From contig NZ_CP141590.1 in the NCBI RefSeq assembly GCF_035581365.1, forward strand, positions 1,302,001 to 1,366,000: DNA of 64,000 nucleotides. Direction: 5' to 3'. This document shows, in pieces, positions 6,959 through 17,940 of this stretch. The notes below the pieces were generated by a model that saw nothing but the letters and a program-made list of their open reading frames with translations, made no database searches and was not told the origin of the DNA. How positions within the stretch are numbered: the stretch's first letter is position 1; the number at the start of each line of letters is the position of its first letter. The DNA is from Tsuneonella sp. CC-YZS046 (GTDB lineage: Bacteria > Pseudomonadota > Alphaproteobacteria > Sphingomonadales > Sphingomonadaceae). Both the position numbers and the translations under genes were made by a program.

Positions 6959-6974
6959 TCACACCATCACACCA
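6959..6974. repeat. 8-bp tandem duplication across the pyrG stop codon
   Basis: TCACACCA occurs twice in immediate succession (6959-6966 and 6967-6974). The pyrG stop codon (TCA on this strand, 6967-6969) is in the second copy. It is short, so chance is possible, but it matches longer stop-codon duplications elsewhere in the window. Confidence 0.5.
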
Positions 6975-8598
6975 GACGCGACTGGCGCAGAGCGGCGGCC
7001 ACGAAGCCCGAGAACAGCGGGTGCGGATCGAAAGGCTTGCTCTTCAGCTCCGGATGGAACTGGACGCCGACGAACCATGGATGATCCGGCCTTTCGATGA
7101 TTTCCGGCAGCAGGCCATCGGGGGACATGCCGGAGAACACGAGGCCGCCCTTCTCCAGCGCCTCCCGATAAGCCACGTTCACTTCATAGCGATGGCGGTG
7201 GCGCTCCGAAATCTGCCTTGCTCCATAGATCGACGCGGCCTGGCTGTTGCCTGCCAACTCCGCGGGATAGGCGCCAAGCCGCATGGTGCCGCCCAGATCG
7301 CCGCCCTGGGAACGGGTCTGCAAGCCTTCCTCGCTCATCCATTCGGTGATGATGCCGACGACCGGCTCTCTGGTCGGGCCGAACTCCGTCGAAGATGCCG
7401 CAGAAATACCCGCGGTGTTCCTCGCCCCCTCGATGCAGGCCATCTGCATGCCAAGGCATATCCCCAGGAAGGGAACCTTGCGCTCCCGCGCGAACCGCAC
7501 GGCCGCGATCTTGCCCTCGGAGCCTCTCTCCCCGAAGCCGCCCGGCACCAGGATAGCGTGCATCGGCTCCAGCTGGGCGGCGATGGCGGCGTCGTCCTGT
7601 TCGAAAATCTCCGCGTCTATCCAGCGAATGTTGACCTTGACCCGGTTCGCCATTCCGCCATGGATCAGCGCTTCGTTGAGCGACTTGTAGGCGTCGGGCA
7701 GGCCCACATATTTGCCCACCACCCCGATGGTCACTTCGCCTTCCGGGTTGTGATAGCGATCGATGATGTCGTTCCACCGGGACAGATCGGGCAAGGACGA
7801 GGTCAGCCCGAAATGCCGCAGCACTTCGGCATCCAGCCCCTCTTCGTGATACTGCAGCGGCACGGCATAGATGCTGGTGGCGTCGAGCGCCGGGATGACC
7901 GCTTCCTTGCGGACATTGCAGAACAGCGCGATCTTGGCCCGCTCGCCATCGGGAAGCGGCCTCTCGCAACGGCACAGCAGAAGATCCGGCTGGACGCCCA
8001 GGCTCGTCAGCTCACGGACGGAATGCTGGGTCGGCTTGGTTTTCAGTTCGCCCGCCGCGGAAACATAGGGGACGAGCGTCACGTGAACCGAGCAGCTCTG
8101 CTCCCGGCCCAGTTCGTTGCGCAGCTGGCGAATGGCTTCGATGAAGGGCAGGCTCTCGATGTCGCCCACCGTGCCGCCGATCTCGCACAGCACGAAGTCG
8201 AGATCGTCGGTATCGGCCTGGGCGAATTCTTTGATGGCATCGGTGACATGGGGGATGACCTGGACCGTGGCGCCGAGATAATCCCCGCGCCGTTCCTTGG
8301 CGATGATCTGCTGGTAGATCCGTCCCGACGTCACATTGTCGGACTGGCGCGCCGACACGCCGGTAAACCGTTCGTAATGGCCCAGATCGAGGTCGGTTTC
8401 GGCCCCGTCATCGGTCACATAGACTTCGCCATGCTGATAGGGCGACATCGTGCCGGGATCGACGTTCAGATAGGGATCGAACTTGCGAATCCTGACCCGA
8501 TAGCCCCGAGCCTGCAGCAACGCCGCGAGGCTTGCCGCCATAAGACCCTTGCCGAGCGAGGAAACCACGCCGCCGGTGATAAAAATGAACCGCGCCAT
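6967..8598 (-). CDS. pyrG: CTP synthase
   Basis: 543 residues, the usual length. It amidates UTP to CTP using glutamine and ATP. The N-terminal synthetase domain starts [20 protein letters not shown] (P-loop) and contains [20 protein letters not shown]. The C-terminal class-I glutaminase has the oxyanion PGGFGERG, the nucleophile Cys in [11 protein letters not shown], and the His-Glu pair in [12 protein letters not shown]. It is the last gene of tpiA-secG-pyrG on the reverse strand, a common alphaproteobacterial order. Its stop codon lies within an 8-bp tandem repeat. Confidence 0.98.
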   Translation of the reverse strand: MARFIFITGGVVSSLGKGLMAASLAALLQARGYRVRIRKFDPYLNVDPGTMSPYQHGEVYVTDDGAETDLDLGHYERFTGVSARQSDNVTSGRIYQQIIAKERRGDYLGATVQVIPHVTDAIKEFAQADTDDLDFVLCEIGGTVGDIESLPFIEAIRQLRNELGREQSCSVHVTLVPYVSAAGELKTKPTQHSVRELTSLGVQPDLLLCRCERPLPDGERAKIALFCNVRKEAVIPALDATSIYAVPLQYHEEGLDAEVLRHFGLTSSLPDLSRWNDIIDRYHNPEGEVTIGVVGKYVGLPDAYKSLNEALIHGGMANRVKVNIRWIDAEIFEQDDAAIAAQLEPMHAILVPGGFGERGSEGKIAAVRFARERKVPFLGICLGMQMACIEGARNTAGISAASSTEFGPTREPVVGIITEWMSEEGLQTRSQGGDLGGTMRLGAYPAELAGNSQAASIYGARQISERHRHRYEVNVAYREALEKGGLVFSGMSPDGLLPEIIERPDHPWFVGVQFHPELKSKPFDPHPLFSGFVAAALRQSRLV

Positions 8599-8729
8599 GG
8601 GAGTCGGGCCTTAGGCGCAGAACCGGATTCGAGGCAAGCGGGGATGATGCGGCAAGCGCGAAATTTGCACAGTTGAAAACGCCTGAAAGAGATTTTCGGG
8701 AAAACGAAGGGTCGACCGGAAGCTGGAGC

Positions 8730-9125
8730 CTATTGCCCTGCCCCGCCGAGAGGGTCCGCAGGCGCGGTAGCGCCCCCGGCCTCGCCAGGCGGTTGCGCCG
8801 TTCCGGCCGGACCAGCGGGCTGCGCCAGCGGATCGGCCGTGAGCGGGGCCTGCTCGACCGAACGGTCCAGCGACGTATCTATCTCCCTGCCCGTGGTGCT
8901 GCCGACCGCAAGCGCCGCGAGCGCGATGCTGAGGACGACGAATATCGTGGCAAGGACGGCCGTCGTCCGGGTCAGGAAGTCAGCCGCGCCGCGCGCCGAC
9001 ATCAGGCCGGACGGGTTCCCGCCGACCCCCAGGCCGCCGCCCTCGGAGCGCTGCATGAGGATCACGGCGACCAGCGCCGCGCCCACAATCGCCTGCACTA
9101 CCATCAAGAAGAAAAAGAGGGACAT
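8730..9125 (-). CDS. secG: Preprotein translocase subunit SecG
   Basis: 131 residues. Two membrane spans are evident (residues ~4-25 and ~55-77). They enclose the conserved cytoplasmic loop MQRSEGGGLGVGG and the LTRTTAVLATIF entry into the second span. SecG assists SecYEA-driven protein export. The C-terminal ~45 residues are a Pro/Ala/Gly/Gln-rich low-complexity tail, a common extension in sphingomonads. It lies between tpiA and pyrG; ~130 nt separate it from pyrG. Confidence 0.95.
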   Translation of the reverse strand: MSLFFFLMVVQAIVGAALVAVILMQRSEGGGLGVGGNPSGLMSARGAADFLTRTTAVLATIFVVLSIALAALAVGSTTGREIDTSLDRSVEQAPLTADPLAQPAGPAGTAQPPGEAGGATAPADPLGGAGQ

Positions 9126-9219
9126 TGCTGGTATCGACCTTATCGACTGACGACGGGACGGGCCTTAGCCCTGCACAGGCGCATCCGCAAGGGATGCAAG
9201 CCGCGAGGCTCGATCCTCA

Positions 9220-9975
9220 TCAATCGAGCGCCTCGTCGGGTGCCCCGGCGATCACGCCCAGGAATTTTTCCGCCGTCAGGCTGGCGCCGCCCACCAGGGC
9301 GCCGCCCACTTCCTTGACCGCCAGGATTTCCGCGGCATTCGCCGCATTGACCGAGCCGCCATAGAGGATGCGGATATTCGCGCCCGCCTCGGCATAGAGG
9401 CTGACCAGCTTGCCCCGAATCGCCTGGTGCATCGCGGCGATGTCCTCCAGCGTGGGCGTGCGGCCCGTGCCGATGGCCCAGACCGGCTCATAGGCGATGC
9501 TGATGTGATCGGCATTGTAGCCGGTCGGCAGCGATCCCTCGATCTGCCCGAGAACGACATCTTCCGCATTGCCGGCATCGCGCTGCGCTTCGCTTTCGCC
9601 CACGCAGATAATCACCCCGAGGCCGACTTTCAGCGCGGCTTCCGCCTTGGCCCGCACGATCGCATCGGTTTCGCCATGATCGGCGCGGCGCTCGCTATGC
9701 CCGACGATGCAGAAGCTGGCTCCGGCATCCTTGAGCATGGCCGCCGAAATATCGCCGGTATGGGCCCCGCCGTCCGCCGCATGACAATCCTGCGCCCCCA
9801 CGCCGATCAGAGAGGCTTCGTTGCGGGTCGCGTGAATCAGGGTGAAAGGCGGCGCCAGCGCTACTTCCGCAGTCATGAGGCGTTCCGAAGCGCGGTCGAT
9901 CGCCCTGGCTTCCGCGAGCATTGCGCGGGTTCCGTGCATCTTCCAATTGCCGACAATGTAAGGCCGCTGCGACAT
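9220..9975 (-). CDS. tpiA: Triose-phosphate isomerase
   Basis: 251 residues. Catalytic residues are all present: Asn10 and Lys12 (VGNWKMHG), His93 (CIVGHSERR) and Glu163 (AYEPVWAIGTG). The phosphate-binding YGGSVNAANA and the late GGALVGGASL are present too. It interconverts dihydroxyacetone phosphate and glyceraldehyde 3-phosphate. The gene is divergent from ppiD, with 215 nt between the starts, and heads the tpiA-secG-pyrG cluster. Confidence 0.98.
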   Translation of the reverse strand: MSQRPYIVGNWKMHGTRAMLAEARAIDRASERLMTAEVALAPPFTLIHATRNEASLIGVGAQDCHAADGGAHTGDISAAMLKDAGASFCIVGHSERRADHGETDAIVRAKAEAALKVGLGVIICVGESEAQRDAGNAEDVVLGQIEGSLPTGYNADHISIAYEPVWAIGTGRTPTLEDIAAMHQAIRGKLVSLYAEAGANIRILYGGSVNAANAAEILAVKEVGGALVGGASLTAEKFLGVIAGAPDEALD

Positions 9976-10190
9976 CTGACTTTCTCTGTTTGATGGAAGG
10001 CGCCAATCTACGAATGGCTGGGATGCGCCCGCTAGACCGACCGGGCGCAGTTGTCAAAACGGTTCGCCTCGATTGGCCCTGCCTGTCGTTGCATGGTTGC
10101 GGCAGCGTCGCACCGGATATAAAGCGCAGCACTCACATATAATCGGCGGCTTGTCGCCGACCCATGCTCTCAAGCCAGACGGCCGGTTCC

Positions 10191-12125
10191 ATGCTCCAGT
10201 TTTTCCGCAGTTTCTTCAGTTCCAAGGCCGGGGTTGGCGTAACCCTCGCGCTGCTGGGCATTATCGCCTTCTCCTTCGCCAGCGGCGATGTCGCGAACAT
10301 GGGCACATTCGGCGGCGTTGCCGGCGGAGATCGCGTCGCGAACGTAGGCGATGAAAGAATCTCGACCGCCGACCTGAACCGCGCCGCGAACGAGGCGCTG
10401 GACCGAATCAAGCAGCGCGACCCGACCCTCACCATGGAATTCTTCCTCAAGCAGGACGGGCTGAATCGCGTGCTCGACGAACTGATCGACCGCTTTGCGG
10501 TGGCGGGCTTCGCAAAGGACAACGGCCTGAGAGTGGGTCACAGGCTGGTCGACAGCGAAATCGCCATGATTCCCGCATTCAAGGGCGCTGACGGCAAATT
10601 CGACGAGAAACTTTACCAGCAGGCGCTGCAACAGCAGGGCCTGACCGACAAGGCCGTTCGCGACGATCTGGTGAAAGGTCTCGCCGCGCGGCAGATTCTG
10701 GTTCCCGCCGGCTTTGGCGCAAGCGTGCCCCAGCAGCAGGTCGAACGCTATGCCGTGTTGCTGAAGGAACGCCGCAAGGGCGGGATCGCCGTTTTCCCGA
10801 GTGAAGCCTACGCGCCCAAGGAAAACCCGACCGACGCCCAGCTCCAGCAATATTACGCCGCCAACCGCGACCGCTATATTCGCCCTGAGCGGCGCGTGAT
10901 CCGCTTTGCGACCTTCGGGCTGGAAGCGCTTGGCAATCCTCGCGCGCCCACGGAGGCGGAGATCGCGGCGCGTTTCCAGCGCGACGCGGCGCAGTATGGC
11001 GCGAAGGAAAACCGCAAATTCAGCCAGGTTATCGCTCCCACGGAAGCGGCAGCCAAGGCGATCGCGACGCAGGCCGCATCGGGCGCCCCGCTTGAGGAAG
11101 TGGCCAGGAGCAAGGGCCTCGCGGCGGCCACGCTTCCCACCATCGACAAGGCCGGCCTCGCCACGCAGGCTTCCCTCGCGGTCGCCGATGCCGCTTTCGC
11201 CGCGGCGGAGGGGAAGATCGCACAGCCCGCCCGCAGCAGCCTGGGCTGGCACGTGATTCGGGTCGATTCGATCAGCCGCACCCCTGCCCGCACGCTGGCC
11301 CAGGTCCGCAATGAGATCGTCGCCCAGCTTTCCGCCGAGCAGCGCCAGACCGCCTTGTCCGACCTCGCCGCCAAGATCGAGGAACAGTTCGACCAGGGTT
11401 CCAGCCTTGCCGACACAGCCAAGAGCCTCAATCTCACGGTGCAGACCACCAAGCCCCTCACTGCCGACGGCCGGGTGTATCGCTCTGCCGAGGGAACCGC
11501 GCCGCCGGTGCTCGCGCCCGCGCTTTCAACGGCTTTCTCGATGGAAGAGGGCGAGCCTCAGCTGGCCGAAGTGGAGCCGGGCAAGGTTTTCCTGATCTTC
11601 GACGTGGCGGAAGTCACGCCCTCCGCACCCGCCCCGCTTGCCGAAATCAAGGACGATGTCCGGGACGGCTGGATTCTTTCCAAAGGATCGGAAGCCGCCA
11701 AGCAGGCCGCTGACAGAGTGCTCGCCCGGATTGCCAAGGGCATGCCGCTCGCCCAGGCGGTGGCCGAGGAAAAGAAGCCGCTTCCCGCTCCGGACAAGCT
11801 CGACCTCGGCCTCGATGACCTTCGCAGGATGGGGCAGCGCCCGCCGCCTGCCATCGTGCTGATGTTCAGCATGGCGGAAGGCACCGCGAAGCGGCTGGCC
11901 GGACCGGCGGACAATGGCTGGTTCGTGGTGCAGTTGCAGGACATCGTGCCCGGCAAGCTCGAGGCGAACGATCCGGTGATCGCGATGACCCGCCAGCAGC
12001 TCACCGCCAATGTATCCACCGAATATACCGACCAGCTCGTCAAGGCGATCCGCAAGGAACTGGGCGTGACCCGGAATGAAAAGGGCATTGCCGCGGTCCG
12101 CCGCCAATTGGCCGGTGGAGAATGA
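10191..12125 (+). CDS. ppiD: PpiD/SurA-type peptidyl-prolyl isomerase, membrane-anchored
   Basis: 644 residues from the ATG at 10191 (MLQFFRSFFSSKAGVGVTLA); another in-frame ATG lies 27 nt upstream. One N-terminal membrane span (~14-31) anchors a long periplasmic part. It starts with a SurA-N-like helical region, then a parvulin-type rotamase domain (~260-390, with KFSQVIAPTEAAAKAIA and SSLGWHVIRVDSI) and a second degenerate C-terminal repeat. It helps fold exported proteins. The stop overlaps the trpE start (ATGATG/TGA), so it leads the trp operon, as in other sphingomonads. Confidence 0.9.
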   Translation: MLQFFRSFFSSKAGVGVTLALLGIIAFSFASGDVANMGTFGGVAGGDRVANVGDERISTADLNRAANEALDRIKQRDPTLTMEFFLKQDGLNRVLDELIDRFAVAGFAKDNGLRVGHRLVDSEIAMIPAFKGADGKFDEKLYQQALQQQGLTDKAVRDDLVKGLAARQILVPAGFGASVPQQQVERYAVLLKERRKGGIAVFPSEAYAPKENPTDAQLQQYYAANRDRYIRPERRVIRFATFGLEALGNPRAPTEAEIAARFQRDAAQYGAKENRKFSQVIAPTEAAAKAIATQAASGAPLEEVARSKGLAAATLPTIDKAGLATQASLAVADAAFAAAEGKIAQPARSSLGWHVIRVDSISRTPARTLAQVRNEIVAQLSAEQRQTALSDLAAKIEEQFDQGSSLADTAKSLNLTVQTTKPLTADGRVYRSAEGTAPPVLAPALSTAFSMEEGEPQLAEVEPGKVFLIFDVAEVTPSAPAPLAEIKDDVRDGWILSKGSEAAKQAADRVLARIAKGMPLAQAVAEEKKPLPAPDKLDLGLDDLRRMGQRPPPAIVLMFSMAEGTAKRLAGPADNGWFVVQLQDIVPGKLEANDPVIAMTRQQLTANVSTEYTDQLVKAIRKELGVTRNEKGIAAVRRQLAGGE

Positions 12126-13654
12126 TGTCGGCAGATGCGATGGGCAGCTTGCCGGAGAATGCCGAATTTGCCCGTCAGGCGCTTGGCGAAGGGCGCGCAT
12201 CGCTGATCTGGCGGCGGCTGGTGGCCGATACGGAAACCCCGGTCGGCGCCGCGCTCAAGCTGATGGAGCCGGAGCGGGGGGATTTCCTGCTCGAATCCGT
12301 GGAAGGCGGGGAAATCCGCGGGCGCTACAGCCTGCTGGGCCTCGACCCCGATCTGGTCTTCCGGGCCACCGGCGTCGCCTGCGAAGTCAACCGCGACTGG
12401 CAGCGGGATCGGTCGGCCTTCGCGCCGATGGGGAATGACAGCCTCGCGGAACTCCATACATTGGCGGCCGCCTGCCGGATCGAGAATCTCCCCCCGGAAC
12501 TGCCGCCGGTGCTGGCCTGTCTGGTCGGCTATTTCGGATATGAGACGATCGGACTGGTCGAAAAACTGCCCCGCGCCCGGCAGAGCAGCCTCGAACTGCC
12601 CGACATGCTGTTCGTCCGCCCCACGGTCATCCTGGTGTTCGACCGGCTGTCCGACCAGCTGTTCTGCGTCGCTCCGCTATGGGCCGGGGATGCGGAACCC
12701 GAGGCGGCGATCCGCGACGCGAGCGAACGGATCGACGAAACCCTGCGCAAGCTGTCCGCGCCCCTGCCGCAGCACCGGAACGCGACCGGCCTGCCCGAGC
12801 TGGCGCTGGAGCCGGTCATGGCCCCAGGCGCCTACAGGTCCATGGTGCTCAAGGCCAAGGAATATATCGAAGCCGGGGACATCTTTCAGGTAGTGCTCGC
12901 CCAGCGCTTCACATGCCCCTTCCCCTTGCCGCCCAGCGACCTCTACCGGGCGTTGCGGCGCGTGAATCCCTCGCCGTTCCTCTATTTCCTCGATCTTCCC
13001 GGCTTCGCCCTGATCGGCTCCAGCCCTGAAATCCTGGTCCGGGTGCGCGATGGCGAGGTCACGATCCGGCCGATCGCCGGAACCCGCCCGCGCGGCAAGA
13101 CGCCCGAGGAGGACAGGTTCAACGAGGAGAGCCTGCTCGCCGATCCCAAGGAGCTGGCGGAGCATCTCATGCTGCTCGATCTCGGCCGCAACGATGTCGG
13201 GCGGGTGGCGGCGGCCAACAGCGTTGCCGTGACCGACAGCTTCACGATCGAGCGCTACAGCCATGTCATGCATATCGTCAGCAATGTGGTCGGCAAGCTC
13301 GATCCGAAGCGGGATGCCCTGGATGCCCTGTTCGCCGGATTTCCCGCCGGAACCGTGAGCGGCGCCCCCAAGATCCGGGCCTGCGAGATCATCGCCGAGC
13401 TGGAGCCGGAAACACGCGGCGCCTATGCCGGCGGAGTGGGATATTTCGCGCCCGACGGCTCGGTGGACAGCTGCATCGTGCTGCGGACGGCGGTGGTCAA
13501 GGACGGCACCATGCATGTCCAGGCCGGGGCCGGTATCGTGGCGGACAGCCAGCCCGAATACGAGCAGCGCGAATGCGAGGCGAAGGCCGGGGCGCTGATC
13601 GCCGCCGCGCGCGAAGCCGCAAGGGTGGCGGAAGAGCCGCGCTTCGGGCAATAG
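12122..13654 (+). CDS. trpE: Anthranilate synthase component I
   Basis: 510 residues. It converts chorismate and ammonia (from TrpG) to anthranilate. Chorismate-binding blocks are present: ILVRVRDGEVTIRPIAGTRP, LLDLGRNDVGRVA, SHVMHIVSNVVGKL and FPAGTVSGAPKIRACEII. The LLES motif at residues 56-59 is the tryptophan feedback site, so the enzyme is likely product-inhibited. It starts at 12122, overlapping the ppiD stop. trpG follows after 10 nt. Confidence 0.97.
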   Translation: MMSADAMGSLPENAEFARQALGEGRASLIWRRLVADTETPVGAALKLMEPERGDFLLESVEGGEIRGRYSLLGLDPDLVFRATGVACEVNRDWQRDRSAFAPMGNDSLAELHTLAAACRIENLPPELPPVLACLVGYFGYETIGLVEKLPRARQSSLELPDMLFVRPTVILVFDRLSDQLFCVAPLWAGDAEPEAAIRDASERIDETLRKLSAPLPQHRNATGLPELALEPVMAPGAYRSMVLKAKEYIEAGDIFQVVLAQRFTCPFPLPPSDLYRALRRVNPSPFLYFLDLPGFALIGSSPEILVRVRDGEVTIRPIAGTRPRGKTPEEDRFNEESLLADPKELAEHLMLLDLGRNDVGRVAAANSVAVTDSFTIERYSHVMHIVSNVVGKLDPKRDALDALFAGFPAGTVSGAPKIRACEIIAELEPETRGAYAGGVGYFAPDGSVDSCIVLRTAVVKDGTMHVQAGAGIVADSQPEYEQRECEAKAGALIAAAREAARVAEEPRFGQ

Positions 13655-13664
13655 GCTGGCCATC

Positions 13665-14249
13665 ATGATCCTCGTCATCGACAATTACGACAGCTTCACC
13701 TGGAACCTGGTCCATTATCTAATGGAGCTGGGCGCCACGGTGGAAGTGGTCCGCAACGATGCCCTGAGCGCGGCACAGGCGCTCGATTCCGGCGCGCGCG
13801 GTTTCCTCATCTCGCCCGGCCCCTGCACTCCGAACGAAGCCGGGATCAGCCTCGAACTGGTGGGCGCCGCCGCCGATTCCGGCAAGCCGCTGCTGGGCGT
13901 GTGCCTCGGCCACCAGGCGATCGGCCAGTATTTCGGCGGAAAGGTGGTGCGCGGCGGGCTGATGCACGGCAAGACCTCATCCGTCACCCACGACGGCAGC
14001 GGCGTGTTCGCGGGCATCCCCTCGCCCTTCGCCGCGACCCGCTATCATTCGCTGGTCGTCGAGAATATTCCGCCCGTGCTGGCGGTGAACGCCACATCGG
14101 ATGACGGGCATGTCATGGGTTTTCGCCACGCCCGCCTGCCGATCCATGGCGTGCAATTCCACCCGGAAAGCATCGCGACCGAACACGGCCACGCCCTGCT
14201 CGCCAATTTCCTGAGGATTTGCGGGCTGGAAGCGAACGCGCCGGCATGA
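13665..14249 (+). CDS. trpG: Anthranilate synthase component II (glutamine amidotransferase)
   Basis: 194 residues. Class-I glutaminase: oxyanion loop ISPGPCTPNEAG, nucleophile Cys80 in LLGVCLGHQAIGQYFGG, and the His-Glu pair in VQFHPESIATEHG. It supplies ammonia to TrpE and may also serve p-aminobenzoate synthesis, since many alphaproteobacteria share one subunit. Its stop overlaps the trpD start (ATGA). Confidence 0.96.
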   Translation: MILVIDNYDSFTWNLVHYLMELGATVEVVRNDALSAAQALDSGARGFLISPGPCTPNEAGISLELVGAAADSGKPLLGVCLGHQAIGQYFGGKVVRGGLMHGKTSSVTHDGSGVFAGIPSPFAATRYHSLVVENIPPVLAVNATSDDGHVMGFRHARLPIHGVQFHPESIATEHGHALLANFLRICGLEANAPA

Positions 14250-15238
14250 ACGCCCTGCCTCACGTCACGCAGCCGCTGTCGGAGGATGAGGCGGAGGCCG
14301 CCTTCGGGGCGATGCTGGACGGCCGGTTCACCGATGAGGACATCGCCCGTTTCCTGACCGAACTTTCGGACCGGGGAGAGACCGCATCGGAAATCGCGGG
14401 CGCGGCCCGGGCGATGCGGGCACGGCTGATCCCGGTGAAGGCGCCCGCCAACGCCATGGACGTCTGCGGCACGGGCGGGGACGGGCATCATACGCTGAAT
14501 GTCTCCACCGCCGTCTCGCTGGTCGTCGCGGCCTGCGGCGTGCCGGTGGCCAAGCACGGCAATCGCGCGGCCTCGTCCAAGGCGGGGGCGGCGGATACGC
14601 TGGAAGCGCTGGGCCTCAATCTGGATCGCGCCGCCGAAACCGCGGAGGAAACGCTGGCCGACCTCGGCATCTGCTTCCTGTTCGCGGGCAGGCACCATCC
14701 GGCGATGGGCCGCATCATGCCGATCCGCAAGGCCATCGGCCGCCGCACTATCTTCAACCTGCTTGGCCCGCTCGCCAATCCGGCCGGGGTGCGCCGCCAG
14801 CTGATCGGCATCGCGCGCCCCGCCTATGTCCCGATCTATGCCGACGCGCTGGCGCGGCTCGGCAGCGAGCGTTCGCTGATCGTCTCGGGCGATGAAGGAC
14901 TGGACGAGCTGAGTCTGGCGGGCGGGAACGAAGTCGCCCTGATAAGCTCGACGGGCTTCGTCATGCAGCGGGTCTCGCCAGCGGATGCGGGCCTGCCCGC
15001 CAGCCCGGTCGAAGCGATCCGGGGAGGCGACCCGGCGTTCAATGCGGCGGCCCTGCGCCGTTTGCTGAGGGGCGAGGAAGGTCCCTATCGCGATGCCGTG
15101 CTGTTCAACGCCGCCGGGGCGCTGATCGTGGCCGGAGAGGTCAGCGAATGGCGCGAAGGCGTGGAGGAAGCGGCCGAGGCGCTCGACAAGGGGCTTGCCA
15201 ACACCTTGCTGGACTGCTGGATCGCAGCGCTGAAATGA
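14246..15238 (+). CDS. trpD: Anthranilate phosphoribosyltransferase
   Basis: 330 residues from the ATG that overlaps the trpG stop. The PRPP- and anthranilate-binding core is clear: [36 protein letters not shown] and [20 protein letters not shown], with [14 protein letters not shown]. It makes phosphoribosyl-anthranilate, step 2 of tryptophan synthesis. The 4-nt overlaps on both sides point to translational coupling in trpE-G-D-C. Confidence 0.97.
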   Translation: MNALPHVTQPLSEDEAEAAFGAMLDGRFTDEDIARFLTELSDRGETASEIAGAARAMRARLIPVKAPANAMDVCGTGGDGHHTLNVSTAVSLVVAACGVPVAKHGNRAASSKAGAADTLEALGLNLDRAAETAEETLADLGICFLFAGRHHPAMGRIMPIRKAIGRRTIFNLLGPLANPAGVRRQLIGIARPAYVPIYADALARLGSERSLIVSGDEGLDELSLAGGNEVALISSTGFVMQRVSPADAGLPASPVEAIRGGDPAFNAAALRRLLRGEEGPYRDAVLFNAAGALIVAGEVSEWREGVEEAAEALDKGLANTLLDCWIAALK

Positions 15239-16023
15239 CCGACAAGCTCACCGAAATCTGCGATACGAAGCGCGCGGAAGTCGCCCTGCGCCAGCAATAC
15301 GCCACGCTGGCGGACCTCGACGCCCGCGCCGCCGCCCAGACCGCGCCAAGGGGTTTCCGCAAGGCGCTGGAGGCAAAGGCGGCGAACGGCTTTGCCCTGA
15401 TTGCCGAGATCAAGAAGGCCTCCCCGTCCAAGGGCCTGATCCGCGCGGATTTCCGCCCGGCGGAACATGCGCTGGCCTATGAGCACGGGGGCGCGGCCTG
15501 CCTTTCGGTGCTCACCGACGCGCCTTACTTCCAGGGGCACGAGGATTTCCTGATCGAGGCACGCGCGGCCTGCTCGCTGCCCGTCCTGCGCAAGGATTTC
15601 ATGGTCGACCCATGGCAGGTCGCCGAAGCCCGGGCGATCGGCGCCGATGCGATCCTGATCATTGTCGCGGCTCTCGACGATGGGGTCATGACCGAGATCG
15701 AGGCCGCTGCGCTGGAGCGCGGCATGGATGTGCTGGTCGAAGTCCACAATGAAGCGGAGATGGAACGCGCGGCCCGGCTATACTCCCGCCTGATCGGTGT
15801 GAACAACCGCGACCTCAAGCGCTTCGTCACCGATCTTGCGGTTACCGAGCGGCTTGCCCCGCTCGCGCCCGAAGGCACGCTGCTGGTCAGCGAAAGCGGC
15901 ATCAACACGCATGACGACCTGCTGCGGCTGGAGCGATGCGGCGCCCGCACTTTCCTGGTGGGCGAGAGCCTGATGCGGCAGGACGATGTGACGGCAGCGA
16001 CGAAGGCCTTGCTGGAAGGCTGA
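15235..16023 (+). CDS. trpC: Indole-3-glycerol-phosphate synthase
   Basis: 262 residues, a TIM barrel. Signature blocks are present: [20 protein letters not shown] (catalytic Glu/Lys), [58 protein letters not shown] and [14 protein letters not shown]. The start ATG overlaps the trpD stop. It is a stand-alone TrpC, not fused to TrpF. No trpF, trpB or trpA is in the window. Confidence 0.97.
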   Translation: MTDKLTEICDTKRAEVALRQQYATLADLDARAAAQTAPRGFRKALEAKAANGFALIAEIKKASPSKGLIRADFRPAEHALAYEHGGAACLSVLTDAPYFQGHEDFLIEARAACSLPVLRKDFMVDPWQVAEARAIGADAILIIVAALDDGVMTEIEAAALERGMDVLVEVHNEAEMERAARLYSRLIGVNNRDLKRFVTDLAVTERLAPLAPEGTLLVSESGINTHDDLLRLERCGARTFLVGESLMRQDDVTAATKALLEG

Positions 16024-16273
16024 GGCGGCCGTTTCCTTCCTCGTCGCAGGGGCTGGCACGACCCGAAACGCAAAACGCCAGCAACCGGACGACCGGACAA
16101 GCCCCATTCCAATCCGCCCTGTCCTACCGCGCAAAGCTCTGGCATGAGGGCGCAATGAACGCCAAGCCAAGCATCGAAACCCGCGGATTCAGCCCCTTGC
16201 GGCCGGGATCGGTTTTTTGCTCCAGAACAGTGTCAACTGTGTCAACCCCCCGCCCGGTTTCCGGTTTCGCGCG
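16024..16273. other. 250-nt spacer between trpC and moaC
   Basis: I find no gene, terminator with a T tract, or riboswitch-like fold I can support. A promoter for moaC-moeA may lie here but is not obvious. Confidence 0.4.
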
Positions 16274-16747
16274 ATGAGCAGGCTCACCCATCTCGACGAG
16301 CAGGGCCACGCCCGGATGGTGGATGTCGGCGGCAAGGCGGAAACGGTGCGCAAGGCTATCGCCACTGGCCGCATCCGCATGTCGGCGCAGGCCCTGGCCG
16401 CGATCCGCGACGGCGATGTGCCCAAGGGCGACGTGCTCGCGGCGGCGCGCATCGCCGGGATCATGGCCGCGAAGAGGACCGGAGAGCTGATCCCGCTGTG
16501 CCATCCGCTGGCGCTGGATGCGGTGACGCTGGATTTCGCGTTCGAGGACGATGCCTTGCGCGCGACGGCGACCGCTTCCCTGACCGGCAGGACCGGGGTG
16601 GAAATGGAAGCGATGGTGGCGGTTTCCATCGCCTTGCTGACCATCTACGACATGGCCAAGGCCATCGACAAGGCGATGGTCGTCGAGGAAGTTCGCCTCC
16701 TTTCCAAAAGCGGGGGCAAATCAGGCGACTGGCGGGCGCAAGGATGA
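16274..16747 (+). CDS. moaC: Cyclic pyranopterin monophosphate synthase
   Basis: 157 residues. It catalyses formation of cyclic pyranopterin monophosphate in molybdenum cofactor synthesis. Family blocks: [36 protein letters not shown] and [19 protein letters not shown] followed by MAKAIDKAM (catalytic Asp/Lys). I start at the ATG at 16274 ([18 protein letters not shown]), the normal N-terminus of the family. Its stop overlaps the moeA start (ATGA). Confidence 0.97.
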   Translation: MSRLTHLDEQGHARMVDVGGKAETVRKAIATGRIRMSAQALAAIRDGDVPKGDVLAAARIAGIMAAKRTGELIPLCHPLALDAVTLDFAFEDDALRATATASLTGRTGVEMEAMVAVSIALLTIYDMAKAIDKAMVVEEVRLLSKSGGKSGDWRAQG

Positions 16748-17940
16748 GCGCCGCCCTGCCCCTGGCGGAAGCGCAGGCGGAACTGCTGAAACTGGCCGAA
16801 CCGCTGCCGGTCGAGCAGGTCGACACGGCCTCGGCGCTGGGCCGCTATCTGGCCGCTCCCCTCAACGCCCGCCGCACCCAGCCCCCGGCCGACCTTTCCG
16901 CGATGGACGGCTATGCGCTGGCGGATGCCGGCAGGACCAGCTGGCGCGTGATCGGGGAAAGCGCCGCAGGGCATCCCTTCGCCGGACCCCTCGATCCCGG
17001 CGAGGCCGTGCGCATCTCCACCGGAGCGGTGATTCCGGGCGGCGCGGATGCCGTATTCCTGCAGGAAGATGCCGCGCGCGACGGCGAGACGCTCGGCATC
17101 GCAGGTGATCCCCCGCGCGCCGGACGGCATATCAGGCGGGCGGGCTTCGATTTCCGCGAAGGCGACAGGCTGCTGGAGGCAGGCGCCCGGATCGGCCCAG
17201 CGGCGCTCGCCTTGGCCATATCGGCGGGCCATGCCAGCCTGCCGGTGCGGCGCAGGCCCGAAGTGGCGATCATCGACAGCGGCGACGAGCTTGCCTCCGA
17301 CCCCGCCGATTGCTCGCCCCATCAGATTCCCGCCAGCAACGGCCCGATGCTGCAGGCGATGCTCAGCGCCCTGCCCTGCGTCACGCGGCGCCTCGGCCCG
17401 GTTCCCGACCGGCGCGATGCCCTCGCCCAGGCGCTGGATGAGGCGAAGACGTGCGACCTGATCGTGACCAGCGGCGGCGCATCGGTCGGCGACCATGACC
17501 TGATCCGCCCGGCGCTGACCGACTGGGGCGCCGAAATCGCGTTCTGGCGAGTCGCGATGAAGCCGGGGAAACCCCTGCTGGTGGCGGGGCGCGGGCGGCA
17601 ATTGGTGCTGGGCCTGCCCGGCAACCCGGTTTCCAGCTTCGTCACCGGCTTCCTGTTCCTGCTGCCTCTGGCACGGGCCTTGCTGGGGGCGGCCTCTCCG
17701 CTCCCTCACTCCTGCCGGGCGCTGTTGGGCGCCGGCCTGCCGCAAGGCGGCAAAAGGCTCGAATTCCTGCGCGCCCGGTGGGATGGAGAGCATGTCGTTC
17801 CCCTGGCGGAACAGGACAGCAGCGGCCTGAATGCGCTGGCGGAGAGCAACGCCCTGATAGAACGCCCGGCCGGGGCGGCGGCGCTCGGGGCGGGCGCCCC
17901 GGTCCGCATATTCCCGCTGCAACCGGCTGCGGTCGCTTGA
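16744..17940 (+). CDS. moeA: Molybdopterin molybdenumtransferase
   Basis: 398 residues. It inserts molybdate into adenylated molybdopterin. Visible blocks are the [16 protein letters not shown]-terminal motif, [45 protein letters not shown] and [13 protein letters not shown] followed by [12 protein letters not shown] (the MoCF-binding domain). The start overlaps the moaC stop. The stop codon (17938-17940) sits in the first copy of a 14-bp direct duplication whose second copy provides a TTGACT just upstream of lexA. Confidence 0.96.
   Translation: MSAALPLAEAQAELLKLAEPLPVEQVDTASALGRYLAAPLNARRTQPPADLSAMDGYALADAGRTSWRVIGESAAGHPFAGPLDPGEAVRISTGAVIPGGADAVFLQEDAARDGETLGIAGDPPRAGRHIRRAGFDFREGDRLLEAGARIGPAALALAISAGHASLPVRRRPEVAIIDSGDELASDPADCSPHQIPASNGPMLQAMLSALPCVTRRLGPVPDRRDALAQALDEAKTCDLIVTSGGASVGDHDLIRPALTDWGAEIAFWRVAMKPGKPLLVAGRGRQLVLGLPGNPVSSFVTGFLFLLPLARALLGAASPLPHSCRALLGAGLPQGGKRLEFLRARWDGEHVVPLAEQDSSGLNALAESNALIERPAGAAALGAGAPVRIFPLQPAAVA

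Noticed and set aside
7021-8676. 551-residue open frame antisense to pyrG
   Set aside because: It is the reverse-strand shadow of a well-supported CTP synthase; His/Arg-rich composition and no known motif.
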